In this document: piece by piece, positions 19,001 through 29,500 of the stretch
Layout: each line of letters begins with the position of its first letter
Numbering within the stretch: position 1 is the stretch's first letter
NCBI GenBank assembly: GCA_007988745.1
Contig: BJUT01000002.1
Coordinates: forward strand, 101,374-165,373
DNA length: 64,000 nt
Direction: 5' to 3'
Source of the DNA: Pseudoalteromonas atlantica
Lineage (GTDB): Bacteria > Pseudomonadota > Gammaproteobacteria > Enterobacterales > Alteromonadaceae
Made by a program: the position numbers and the translations under genes
The notes under the pieces: generated by a model
Seen by the model: the letters and a program-made list of their open reading frames with translations, nothing else
What the model was told of the DNA's origin: nothing
Databases searched by the model: none

Positions 19001-19762
19001 AATTACAAACAAGGCTTTGAAAAAGCCCAAGTACAAATAAATGCCGAAAACAATCAAGCTGGTAATTATGTACCAGCAACAACGCTAACCAGCAGGTTAG
19101 CCAATATAAGCAGCAATAGTTGGAACACCCTAGCCGATGGACAGTGGCAAATGAGCGACAGCACTGCCATGTTAACGCGCTTGGCTATAAATAACCCCGA
19201 CGGCCCATTTACTATGGTTAATCTTATGGCCACCGTCACTAATACAGAAGGCGCTACGTTAATTGATGCCAACGATGAGCCGAGTACGCAAGCAAGCTGC
19301 AGCACTGATTGCAATAGTGTGCGTTTAAACGATGTGCCAATAGACTTTCGTTTTGGACGCTTAGTGCTAGGCAGCAATGCCGGCTCAGATTTAGACTCAT
19401 TACGTGTGCCTATGCAGGCTCAGTACTTTAATGGAACAGGCTTTGTATTAAATACCGAAGATAACTGCAGTGTATTTGAGCATCCGCAGTTATCCCAAAT
19501 ATCGCCTTCAACGCCAATATTAAGCTATGAGTATGGTGCAGGTGCAGCGGGTTCATTAGAGGCAGGCAGCTACCCTACAAACAATGCTATTTATGCAATA
19601 CCAAATGGCAGTGGTACATTTACATTAGAATACGAAACAGAAAATTGGTTAAAGTGGGATTGGCTTGGTGATAATTCACAGCAAGATCCCCATGCTATTT
19701 TGCAATTTGGTCGCTTTAGAGGAAATGATCGGGTTATTTACTGGCGTGAAACAAGAGAATAG
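16022..19762 (+). CDS. mshQ: MSHA-associated large exported protein MshQ
   Basis: This is a 1,246-residue secreted protein with a signal peptide (cleavage after about residue 22, SRCAMA). The N-terminal part (about 25-115) resembles an H-type lectin fold (IWTKINFQQQYITPPAVFML). A middle beta-rich stretch (about 420-540) follows, then a long C-terminal region of the DUF6701 kind, rich in Asn, Thr and Ser, to the end. In Vibrio and Shewanella mshQ closes the MSHA operon, as here. A tip or fibre-associated adhesin is likely, but its binding target is unknown. The lectin call is by eye only. Confidence 0.8.
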   Translation: MSKYTLCILCLISLLLSRCAMAVPPKIEGRFIELQDTYTSPIWTKINFQQQYITPPAVFMLSTNQGGNPAIVRIRNVTTTGFEALPLEPSGEDGEHITMGAHYLAVEYGVHEFPDGTIMEVGNTDLRLELQYGDKSGFAPITPKGYKSLTFNKPFAVRPNFFHSLQTLNSLDSNPPSQALVPFLTIAVQSGSLSTSGVNIALEASETALGVIQTETVAYMAVEPGSNRTFTDDNGVEVSWETFFTGFEVDGWNDGCNYFNFNNNFSEAPLVVASKNSRLEEDGGWLRSCNLRADRLGLVVDEDRDGDRERNHVKEEASILAMTSTFVFNGDILDCDTLFPGAISTYNDGQVQLVQGVEITDSNAQFITTTNLISTALTNPPLCNGQGCVATGYNSLEPNQAAQVPTVTNDGSSTGEVPVSLAGDYFYDELALNLLEDEYKVTAPTRIFLKDTSSLISSAFLNIGKTNIVVEEGAYLAIYVDGDVAIAADANIAAYIVATGEVRIAQNVTYQGSITAATQVITEGSSTFDALTVPESIPGFCGIFTPVLLDHYRISLSDNQGLTCQAKEMTLTACANDACDLLYDEPSALDLSPDNSGQQSWVSGENITFTGSATVALAKRTTGTVTLGYNTADPSAPLRCYINGNNVGLGGCKVVFSDAGFIFNNDTANTASIPTQLSGKPSSEGFNAAELSIQAVKTNTTTGVCEAAFPAGGQVDLDLAYSCSAGATCSDPIQLSNNANTYSVQQAYQTFSLTFDQDSKAPIAINYPDAAKLSLNARATIVLDPVTNLSVSLTGSSNEYVVKPFGLAMQVASDGYAQTANDSLFRLTGESFDLKMNAVQWRAGQDNNNDGIPDNYSAIHSNPVAKHFISESPLVTHSLVLPSSGNEGQIEALSTLAFTDTGNLSESISQYAYDQVGIINVFAGLQDGDYFGVGDVKGQLNNVGRFAPSHYQVLGVQAAAQCTQLGSNLTYLDQPFELGFTVQALNHNNQLMANYKQGFEKAQVQINAENNQAGNYVPATTLTSRLANISSNSWNTLADGQWQMSDSTAMLTRLAINNPDGPFTMVNLMATVTNTEGATLIDANDEPSTQASCSTDCNSVRLNDVPIDFRFGRLVLGSNAGSDLDSLRVPMQAQYFNGTGFVLNTEDNCSVFEHPQLSQISPSTPILSYEYGAGAAGSLEAGSYPTNNAIYAIPNGSGTFTLEYETENWLKWDWLGDNSQQDPHAILQFGRFRGNDRVIYWRETRE

Positions 19763-19938
19763 TTGTAAACTAAGATAATAATTGAACAAAGCTTGTGTTT
19801 TGTGCTTCAAGTACATAGCATAAGGCATTGGGTGTATTGATTTTTGATGGTTGAAAAATGTTCAGCTTTCAAAAGTGAGTACACTCTAATAAACAATAAT
19901 AACGACCAAATAATTGCCGCTTTTTGGGACTGGAATAT

Positions 19939-21978
19939 ATGCGAATTGCTCCTTTATCTCTGTTAATTTCCGCTAGTTTGTTAGCTAGTAGTGCATTTGC
20001 ACAAGACACAGCAACAGTAACCGGAATTGAATCAGAGATTAGTATTAAACAAACAGAATACGATAACTCGACACAAATACTTGAAAAACACTTAAAAGAA
20101 GAAAGTCAGTTACAAAACCAACTTGAACTACTTCGTTCTCGCTCTACAGAGCTTGATAAAGAGAAAAACCAAGCACTTGATGCGATGAACGAAATGTATC
20201 GCCGCTTAATTGACGATCCTACGCTTGATATTAGTGCTGCCCAATCGCGCTATCAAAAAGCCGTGGTTGATCATAAGCAAAATAAAGACGACATCTCAAT
20301 GCAGTTGGCGGCAATTGCATCTCATCGTAAAGATATAGAGCAAATTCGTGTTGCAAAACATACGCTTTTAAACACCTTAGAAAGCTTAAAAGAGCAATTA
20401 ACTACAGCCCGAGTAGAGCGTTTACGTAATGAGTTTACCCGCGAAGGTACACTTGAAGTAAACCACACAATTAACTGTAAGCGTACCGAAACGCTCGCAG
20501 CTTGTGAGCAACGCGGCCAGCAAATGGGTTTACAAAAAGCCACTAAGCGCTTTGTTGATCAAATATTTGCTAATTTAACAGAAGAGCGAATTGTTGAACC
20601 AAAACGCAACATGGCAGGCGCACAAGTACAAATTTTAAGTAGCCATGTAGTTAACAGTGCATTTAGTGGACAAGGCAATTACAACGTTAACTTAAGCGTA
20701 ACCATGCGCGGCGAAGTAAACAGCAGCCGCCTATGTAACTTATTAAACGTAGATAACCGTTATTGTTCTGAATATGGCTCGCCACTCGCGACAGCGTATC
20801 AGCCTGGTTACGGTACAACCTACTCTGATAGTCAGTTAACATTCAGCAACGCCGCGGATAATACCGACACTGTGTCTGTATCGCGAATGAACAATCAGCC
20901 AGTGCGCGATTATTCAGTGAAAGCTGCACCTACAAAAAAAAACTATCCATCAATTATAAATAAAGAGAAAAATCAGCAAGTTGAGCTGACTTTACGTTCA
21001 AATGTTTACGATGATGAAGTGTTTATTGATGGGGTGAGCTTTGGCTCTACGCGTTTAGTTACGCGTTTACCGCGTGGTGTGCATAACGTAGAAATACGTA
21101 AATTAGGTTATAAGCCTTACAAAGTGAGAGTTGATTTAACTAAAGCACAGACTATTCATGCTAACTTAGTAAAAAAGTCTGAGTCGATTGCTGCACCGGC
21201 TTACACTCGCGAGCAACCAAAACCTGTAAGTCGTACAGCAAGCACTAATCGCTCTGCTGATGTACAAAATAATGTTGTAGTTGTGCCCGCCGGTAAATTT
21301 AAGATGGGCGATATTAACGGCAATGGTTTAGCAAATGAACGCCCGGTTATTGAAAAAGTGATAGCCAGCTCATTTGCTATGCAAACCAAAGAGGTTACCG
21401 TAGGTGCCTATGAAGCGTTTGTAGCAAGTACTGGGTATAAAACACAAGCAGAGCAAAGCAAAGGGTGTGCTTATTATTTAAATGGCGAACCCGTATGGGA
21501 AGCTAATTTAAACTGGCGTAACCCAGGTTTTGAGCAAAGCAGCGATTTTCCTGCTGTGTGTTTAACATTTAACGACGCGAAAGCGTACGCCGAATGGCTC
21601 TCTGGCGAAACCGGCCAGCAGTACCGTTTACCTAATGAAGTTGAATGGGAATACGCCGCTCGCGCAGGTACAGAAACAGAATACCCTTGGGGTAACGAAA
21701 TAGGTAAAAATTTAGCTAACTGTGGTTGGTGTGGTAGCGAATGGTCAAACAAACGTGCAGCACCGGTGGGTTCTTTTTCTCCTAACGCATTTGGATTATA
21801 CGACACCGTAGGCAATGTGTGGGAATGGACAGCTAAAGAGTCGGGCGAATCTGATGTTGCAGTAAGAGGCGGGGCGTGGAACTTTGCACCAAGCCTTGCA
21901 CGTGCTTCAACACGATTAATTTTAGCGCCAGATTTTAGATCTAACTACATTGGCTTTCGCTTAGTCCGCGAACGATAG
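19939..21978 (+). CDS. Exported coiled-coil/PEGA/FGE-fold protein
   Basis: I use the ATG at 19939 (MRIAPLSLLISASLL) because it begins a clean signal peptide (cut after SSAFA); a TTG at 19924 is in frame. After export there is a coiled coil (about 25-150), a region with CKRTETLAACE and a second Cys pair (about 160-285), a PEGA domain (about 345-400, DGVSFGSTRLVTRLPRGVH) and a C-terminal FGE-sulfatase fold (about 445-678: VPAGKFKMG, YRLPNEVEWEYAAR, GNVWEWT, VRGGAWN, GFRLV). The last part lacks the cysteines that true formylglycine-generating enzymes use after RGGSW, so catalysis by that route is unlikely. PEGA domains often contact the cell wall or surface. The role is unknown. Confidence 0.8.
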   Translation: MRIAPLSLLISASLLASSAFAQDTATVTGIESEISIKQTEYDNSTQILEKHLKEESQLQNQLELLRSRSTELDKEKNQALDAMNEMYRRLIDDPTLDISAAQSRYQKAVVDHKQNKDDISMQLAAIASHRKDIEQIRVAKHTLLNTLESLKEQLTTARVERLRNEFTREGTLEVNHTINCKRTETLAACEQRGQQMGLQKATKRFVDQIFANLTEERIVEPKRNMAGAQVQILSSHVVNSAFSGQGNYNVNLSVTMRGEVNSSRLCNLLNVDNRYCSEYGSPLATAYQPGYGTTYSDSQLTFSNAADNTDTVSVSRMNNQPVRDYSVKAAPTKKNYPSIINKEKNQQVELTLRSNVYDDEVFIDGVSFGSTRLVTRLPRGVHNVEIRKLGYKPYKVRVDLTKAQTIHANLVKKSESIAAPAYTREQPKPVSRTASTNRSADVQNNVVVVPAGKFKMGDINGNGLANERPVIEKVIASSFAMQTKEVTVGAYEAFVASTGYKTQAEQSKGCAYYLNGEPVWEANLNWRNPGFEQSSDFPAVCLTFNDAKAYAEWLSGETGQQYRLPNEVEWEYAARAGTETEYPWGNEIGKNLANCGWCGSEWSNKRAAPVGSFSPNAFGLYDTVGNVWEWTAKESGESDVAVRGGAWNFAPSLARASTRLILAPDFRSNYIGFRLVRER

Positions 21979-21987
21979 CATTTAACC

Positions 21988-22010
21988 AAGGAAGCCTAGC
22001 TTCCTTTTTT
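21988..22010 (+). terminator. Rho-independent terminator before mreB
   Basis: The arms AAGGAAGC and GCTTCCTT pair around a 3-base loop, followed by T6, 9 bases after the stop of the FGE-fold gene. Confidence 0.85.
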
Positions 22011-22081
22011 CACAAATTAACAAAGGTAGTTGCGCTTTATATTGCTCATCTAATTAGGCATGTTAAAGTGAGTGCAGCTAA

Positions 22082-23157
<1,076 letters not shown>

Positions 23158-23158
<1 letters not shown>

Positions 23159-24000
23159 TGAAATTACTGTTTGGACAAACCATCTCTTTGCAACTGCGAC
23201 TTTTTGTCGCAGTGCTTTTGAGCATAGTGCTCATTGCGGGCGATAAGTTTACACAAGGCGGCACGGTTATACGTACAAGCCTTAATACACTTGTCAGCCC
23301 ATTAATTTACGTTGCCAACCTACCTTACGAAATATTTAGCTTAGGTGCTAAAAGCCTGCATACCCGCGATCAGTTACTGAGTGAAAACGAAGCGCTGAAA
23401 AAAAAGCAAATGCTACAAAGCGAGCAATTGCAGCAATACCAATTTTTAGCCCGCGAAAACCAAAAGCTACGCGCTTTACTTGGCTCATCGGCTAAGCAAT
23501 CTAATCGTAAAAAAATAGCCCAAGTACTTTCTGTACATTCAAACCCTTATAGTCATCAAGTGGTTATTAACCGCGGTACCACCGACGGCCTAAGCGAAGG
23601 CCAAGCGGTAATTGATGAAATGGGGGTTGTTGGCCAATTAACAAAAGTAGGCTCTACCACATCGCGCGTGCTACTAATGACCGACACAACTCATGCTACG
23701 CCGGTACGTATACTACGAAACGACGTACGCACGGTAGTCGAAGGCATAGGTAAAATTAACGTTGTTAAGCTTTCGCATGTACCTCATAGCCTTGATGTTC
23801 GCATTGGTGATGTACTCGTGACCTCGGGGCTTGGCGGTACGTTTCCTGAAGGTTACCCGGTGGCTGTTGTCACCGAAATAAACCGCGATGAAGGGCGCCC
23901 ATTTGCTCAAGTATTTGCAGAGCCTATTGCACAGCTAGACCGTATTCGTTTGTTGGTTATTTTATGGCGCAATCAACAGGAGCAAATCAGCGATGATTAA
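23158..24000 (+). CDS. mreC: Rod-shape protein MreC
   Basis: This 280-residue protein has one N-terminal transmembrane helix (about 13-30), a coiled coil (about 70-105) and two periplasmic beta-barrel subdomains (about 115-270, with VINRGTTDGLSEGQ and VLVTSGLGGTFPEGYPV). MreC links MreB to PBP2/RodA. It overlaps the mreB stop (TAATG), so translation is coupled. Confidence 0.96.
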
Positions 24001-24472
24001 TCGTTATTCATTGTTAATTGCCCTAAGCATCTTTTTTGCTTTAATTATGGCATTAATGCCACTGCCTTTTTCGTTTGAGCCTTTCAGACCTGATTGGGTA
24101 TTACTGGTATTAATGTACTGGTCGCTGGCAGTGCCGCATAGATTAAATATTGGTACCGCGTGGGTTGTTGGCCTACTCATGGACTTAGCCTTAGGCTCGC
24201 CATTAGGGGTTAACTCACTCACGTATTCTATTTGTATATTTGTGACCGCAAGTAACTTTCAAAAAATACGTAACTTTTCGCTTTGGCAGCAAAGCTTATT
24301 AGTGGGCTTATTTTTAACCTTGTATCACTTAATGCAATTTTGGTTAAATCACTTTTTATTAGGTGTTTATTTTAATCCACAATACCTGTGGCCAGTGGCG
24401 ACCGGTATGGTCAGCTGGTTTTGGGTCTTTTTACTTCTTCGCAAATACCGTAGACATTTTAGGATCAGGTAA
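23993..24472 (+). CDS. mreD: Rod-shape protein MreD
   Basis: This 159-residue integral membrane protein has five or six hydrophobic segments and the family motif LMDLALGSPLGVNSL (about 62-76). It completes the mreBCD elongasome module, overlaps mreC by 8 bases and overlaps the next start by one base. Confidence 0.95.
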   Translation: MINRYSLLIALSIFFALIMALMPLPFSFEPFRPDWVLLVLMYWSLAVPHRLNIGTAWVVGLLMDLALGSPLGVNSLTYSICIFVTASNFQKIRNFSLWQQSLLVGLFLTLYHLMQFWLNHFLLGVYFNPQYLWPVATGMVSWFWVFLLLRKYRRHFRIR

Positions 24473-25041
24473 TGACAACCGCAGTATATTTGGCATCAGC
24501 CTCCCCGCGACGTAAAGAGTTGTTGAGTCAGTTAGGCATTGAGTTTGAACAGTTCAGTGTAGATGCAGATGAAACCCCACTTGCAAACGAGCAGCCTCAT
24601 GCATTGGTTGAGCGCTTAGCTCGCTTAAAAGCGCAAACAGGCGTAGCGCTTGGTTACACAGACCGCCCAGTGCTTGGTAGTGATACTGTGGTTGTTATTG
24701 ATAACGAATCGTTGGGTAAACCACGCGATAAAAACGATTTTATAACAACACTTAAACGTTTATCTGGTAATACACATCAAGTACTTACTGCCGTTGCTTT
24801 TGCTACACAAACAGATGTACTAAGTTGTGTAGTGAGTACCGATGTGACCTTTAAAACCCTCAGCGATGAAGAAATAAATAGCTATTGGGAGTCAAACGAG
24901 CCACAAGATAAAGCCGGTGGTTATGGCATTCAAGGCTTAGGTGGTCGCTTTGTTACACACATTGCGGGTAGCTATTTTGCTGTTGTAGGCTTACCTTTAT
25001 ACGAGACCGAACAATTATTACAAGCATTCTTAAGAAGGTAA
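24472..25041 (+). CDS. maf: Maf-family nucleoside triphosphate pyrophosphatase (YhdE type)
   Basis: This 189-residue cytosolic enzyme has the Maf signature LASASPRRKELLSQLG at the N-terminus, LGSDTVVVIDNESLGKP (catalytic Asp, about 69-85) and DKAGGYGIQGLGG (about 144-156). YhdE-type Maf proteins hydrolyse dTTP and UTP, guarding DNA and RNA against non-canonical nucleotides. The mreD-maf-rng order matches E. coli. Confidence 0.94.
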   Translation: MTTAVYLASASPRRKELLSQLGIEFEQFSVDADETPLANEQPHALVERLARLKAQTGVALGYTDRPVLGSDTVVVIDNESLGKPRDKNDFITTLKRLSGNTHQVLTAVAFATQTDVLSCVVSTDVTFKTLSDEEINSYWESNEPQDKAGGYGIQGLGGRFVTHIAGSYFAVVGLPLYETEQLLQAFLRR

Positions 25042-25042
25042 C

Positions 25043-26515
25043 ATGAGTACAGAATTACTAATAAATGTCACGCCAAGTGAAAGCCGTGTTGCCCTAATCG
25101 AAAACGGTGTATTACAAGAAATTCAACTAGAGCGTATAGGCAACCTAGGTATTGTAGGCAATATTTATTTAGGAAAAATAAGCCGCGTACTGCCAGGCAT
25201 GCAAGCTGCTTTTGTTGATATAGGCCTAGAAAAAGCCGCTTTTTTGCATGCATCAGACATAGTCAATAGCGCCTCAATAGTTGAGGGCGTAGACGACGAG
25301 CCAATAAAAAAAGTACAAGACATACGTGAGCTAGTACGCCAAGGGCAATACATTATGGTGCAAGTGGTTAAAGACCCACTAGGCACTAAAGGAGCAAGGC
25401 TTACTACCGATATCACTATACCTTCGCGCTATTTAGTGTTTATGCCAGACGCTACGCATGTAGGTGTTAGTCAGCGTATTGAAACCGAAGAAGAGCGTGC
25501 GCGACTAAAAAAAATAGTGGCAGAATACGGCGACGATAATGGCAGTTTTATTGTTCGTACAGCGGCAGAGGGCGCCAGTGAAGCGGAGCTAAGACACGAT
25601 GCTGAATTTTTACGAAAACTGTGGCAAAAAATTGTATCACGTCGTAAAAAAACCAATAAAGCCAGTATATTACACGAAGACTTAACGCTTGCATTTAGAA
25701 CCCTGCGCGACTACGTAGGTGAAGATATGGAGCGTATTAGGGTTGACTCTAAGCTAACCTATCAAGAGCTAAAGCTGTTTACTGAAGAGTTTGTGCCTTT
25801 GCTTTCGCAGGCACTTGAGTACTACCCAGGTGAGCGCCCAATTTTTGACTTATTTGACGTTGAAACCGAAATTCAAAAAGCATTGCATCGTAAAGTCACG
25901 CTTAAGTCGGGCGGTTATTTAATTATCGACCAAACCGAAGCGATGACAACCGTTGATGTGAATACAGGTGCGTTTGTAGGGCATCGTAATTTAGAAGAAA
26001 CCATTTTTAATACCAATGTAGAAGCCACATCAGCCATTGCTAGGCAGCTACGCCTGCGTAACTTAGGCGGTATTATTATTATCGATTTTATCGATATGAT
26101 CAGCGAAGATCATAAACGCAGAGTATTACATTCTCTAGAGTCAGCACTATCTAAAGACCGTGCAAAAGCCAACATAAATGGCTTAAGCGCATTAGGCTTA
26201 GTAGAAATGACCCGTAAGCGCACCCGCGAAAGCCTTGAGCATATTTTGTGTGATGTGTGTCCGGCTTGCTCTGGGCGTGGCTCACAAAAAACAGTCGAAA
26301 CCGTATGCTATGAAATACTGCGTGAAATAGTGCGCGTTAATCGTGCCTACGATGCCGATAAATTCATGGTATATGCGGCGCCGGCTGTAAGTGAAGCCTT
26401 ACTCAATGATGAGTATCATAACCTTGCCGAACTTGAACTATTTATTGGTAAGCAGGTCAATATTCAAACAGAGAGCCTATACAGCCAAGAGCAGTTTGAT
26501 GTGGTAATGATGTAA
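25043..26515 (+). CDS. rng: Ribonuclease G
   Basis: This 490-residue enzyme has the RNase E/G core: an S1-like insert near residues 35-125, metal-binding aspartates in VDVNTGAFVG (about 305) and IDFIDM (about 348), and the zinc-link CDVCPACSGRG (about 405). It lacks the long RNase E C-terminal scaffold, so it is RNase G, which matures the 16S rRNA 5' end and degrades some mRNAs. It begins two bases after maf, and its stop overlaps the next ATG. Confidence 0.96.
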   Translation: MSTELLINVTPSESRVALIENGVLQEIQLERIGNLGIVGNIYLGKISRVLPGMQAAFVDIGLEKAAFLHASDIVNSASIVEGVDDEPIKKVQDIRELVRQGQYIMVQVVKDPLGTKGARLTTDITIPSRYLVFMPDATHVGVSQRIETEEERARLKKIVAEYGDDNGSFIVRTAAEGASEAELRHDAEFLRKLWQKIVSRRKKTNKASILHEDLTLAFRTLRDYVGEDMERIRVDSKLTYQELKLFTEEFVPLLSQALEYYPGERPIFDLFDVETEIQKALHRKVTLKSGGYLIIDQTEAMTTVDVNTGAFVGHRNLEETIFNTNVEATSAIARQLRLRNLGGIIIIDFIDMISEDHKRRVLHSLESALSKDRAKANINGLSALGLVEMTRKRTRESLEHILCDVCPACSGRGSQKTVETVCYEILREIVRVNRAYDADKFMVYAAPAVSEALLNDEYHNLAELELFIGKQVNIQTESLYSQEQFDVVMM

Positions 26516-29500
26516 TGAAAACGAAAGCGGTCTGTTTTTTTTGTTTTAGAAAGTTATGGCAAACCTGCGCCATAATTTTAGTATTACTGGCCGTGATTGT
26601 TTCTATTTTAAAGTACACCTTACCTTATGCAAACGACTACAAAGGCGATATAGAAACCTACCTGCACGATAAATTTGCCATTAGTCTTTCTATAGGCGCA
26701 ATCTCTGCCAGTTGGCATGGCGCCGGCCCTGCCTTGGTATTAGAAGATCTCTCCTTTAAGGATAACGAAACTGCGCCTATATCGCTTACTATTGCCAAAA
26801 CAAGCCTAGAACTTAACCTATGGGAGAGCATTAAAGCCTTTCAGTTAAAGTCTAATTACTTTGTTATTAATGGCTTTCATACCAGTGTAAATATTCAAAA
26901 TTTATTTAATAACACCAATAACGATGATGTCTCGTTTGAACAAAAAGAGCTAATTGAAGAGCTGTTTTTGGGAGATACAGGGCATTTTGCTATTGAAAAT
27001 TCGAGTATTAATTTCATTTTAGAAGATGGTAGAGAGCGCAAACTATTACTCGAAAACATAGTATGGCAAAACCAAGATGAACAGCATTTAGGAAGCGGCA
27101 GCCTCGCCTTGCCCGGCATTAGTGTGGGTAGCTTTGACGCTCGTATCGCACTTAGTGGCAAAACTATAGAGCAAATTGCGGGTGATATTTACGTACAAGC
27201 AAATAGCGTAGATGTGTCTAATTGGTTGGCGCAATATATTAATACTGAAAAACAACAGCTTTACACAGACATAAACTTAAAGTCTTGGCTTAAGCTCGAA
27301 AATGGTTTTATCAGCGATGTAAAAATGCAGTGGTTACCTAGCTTTGTGCACTGGCAAAACAACCAACAAGCTAAACAAGTAAGCTTAAGCGAAGGGGGAT
27401 TTCATTTATTTCCTGAGGCAAACGCTTGGCACTTAAAAAGCACGGGCCTAACATTTAGTAATAACGACACAACCTGGCCAAGTCTAGAATTTGAGGCAAA
27501 CTTAGGTAAGCAAAATAAAGTGTGGCTGCAGCAGGTTGATCTTTCTTTACTGAGTAACTTGGCGTCGTTAACTAATTTTGAAGCATTACAGCCACTTTTA
27601 AACCGCAAACCAAGCGGTTTTATCGATCAAGCCTACCTAGAACTTAATCCAGATGAGCAATGGCAGTTATGGTTTTCAGCTAATAATATTGGCTGGCAAG
27701 AAGTGTCTGGTATTCCTGCAGCGCAGGCGCTGAGAGTCTCGGGGCTTATAAATCAGCAGCGCGGGCGAGTGCAGCTATTTGGCGAAAACGGGACTTTAAT
27801 AACCGGCAACAGCTTCAGTAAAAATATTGATTACAACCAAATTAATATCGATCTGGATTTAGCAAAAACAGATAATTACTGGAATGTAAGCAGTAATAAT
27901 ATTTGGTTTGATAATAACGAAGTTACCTTAGCGGCTGAGCTAAATGTAAGCCTTAGCGACGATCCTCGCTTAGATCTATACGCAGAAGCCTATGCAGAGG
28001 ATGCCACAGTAGCTGGGCACTACTTTCCGTTAAAGGCAATGAGCCCTCAACTTGTAAGCTACTTAAACGGTGCAATAAAAGGGGGCGAAGTAGCTAAGGC
28101 GCAAGTATTATTTGCAGGTCCGCTCTCAGGTTTTCCTTTCACCGATGGCAGCGGCCAATTTGATGTACTCGCGCAAATAGATAACGCAACGTACGCGTTT
28201 GACCCCAATTGGCCGGCAGTAACTAACGCTAATGTGCAGCTGCATTTTGCCAACGAGCGAATGGATATTTATAGCCAGCAAGGCCAGTTAGTTAATTTAG
28301 AAGTAGGCGATAGCGTGCAAGTGAGTATTGCCGATTTAATGCACGCTGATCAACTCATTGTACAAATAGATAAACGCGCACAAATGGAAAAACTGCATGA
28401 CTTTTTTGCAGCCACCCCGATTGCAAACCCACTGGCCAATATTTTTGAAGTGGTGCAGGGTAAAGGTCAAGCCGATGCAAGCGTAACTCTTTTGATTGGC
28501 TCTAAATTTAAAGGTGGAGCCAGTGTCAGCGGCAAAGTAAAACTAAACGATTTGCCTGTTTATATTGCAGCCCCTGGCATTGCGCTTGAAAAACTAAGCG
28601 GCGAGCTCAGCTTTGAAAACGATACAATTAGCATGCAAAACGCCAGCGCTACATGGTTGGGTATGCCGCTTAGCATTAACTATAATAGTGCAAGCGAAGC
28701 ACAGCAGTACACCGCTAATATTGATATAACGGCGTTACTAAATGCAGATAGACTAACAACCCAGGCGCAAGGTGTACTGAAAGGGTACCTGAGTGGGCAA
28801 AGTGAAGTTGATTTAGGCCTTGCACTTAATTTTACTGAGCAAGGCTTTAATTACCGCGCTCAGGTAAGCTCAGAGCTACGAGGGTTAACGAGCACGCTAC
28901 CAGCGCCCTATGGCAAAACAAGTGAACAGGTTTGGCCGTTAACTGGCATAGTGCAAGGCGATGATATTTCAAATCTTATTACGGCTAATGCTAATCAGCA
29001 GTTATATTTTAATGCGATTTTAGAAAACGGTCAGCCGCAATTTAGTAATATGCATATTGTACTTGGTGAGCAAGATTTAGGGCTAAATCAAAAAGATTTA
29101 AGCGTTAATATTAACCTTGAACAAACGCAACTAGAAGCATGGTTTGAATTAATAGACCAAATAATTAAAGCCGCTCAAGCTAAGCCAAACCAGCAGTCTG
29201 AGGGTATTATGCCGCCATTAAATGAAGTGGTTGCGCATATTGACAAAGTTAATGCTAGCGACATTATTTTTAACGATTTTGAAATGCGCTTAGCGCCCCA
29301 GCAAAACGACTTATATTTAAAGCTTAATGCCAAAGAGCTGCGTGCTGAGGTGTTTATTCCTAGCTCTCAGCCAAGCCAGCCGATACGTATAAATAGCGAT
29401 TACTTAAGACTCAACTTTGCACCTAAAGTAGATGAAGAACTTGAGATCACCGATGTACTGCCAGAGCAAAACCTAGAGTGGCTTAACACAGTACCTGCCA

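Noticed and set aside
19939-21978. Formylglycine-generating (sulfatase-maturing) enzyme
   Set aside because: The fold is present, but the required cysteines are absent and no sulfatase gene is nearby.
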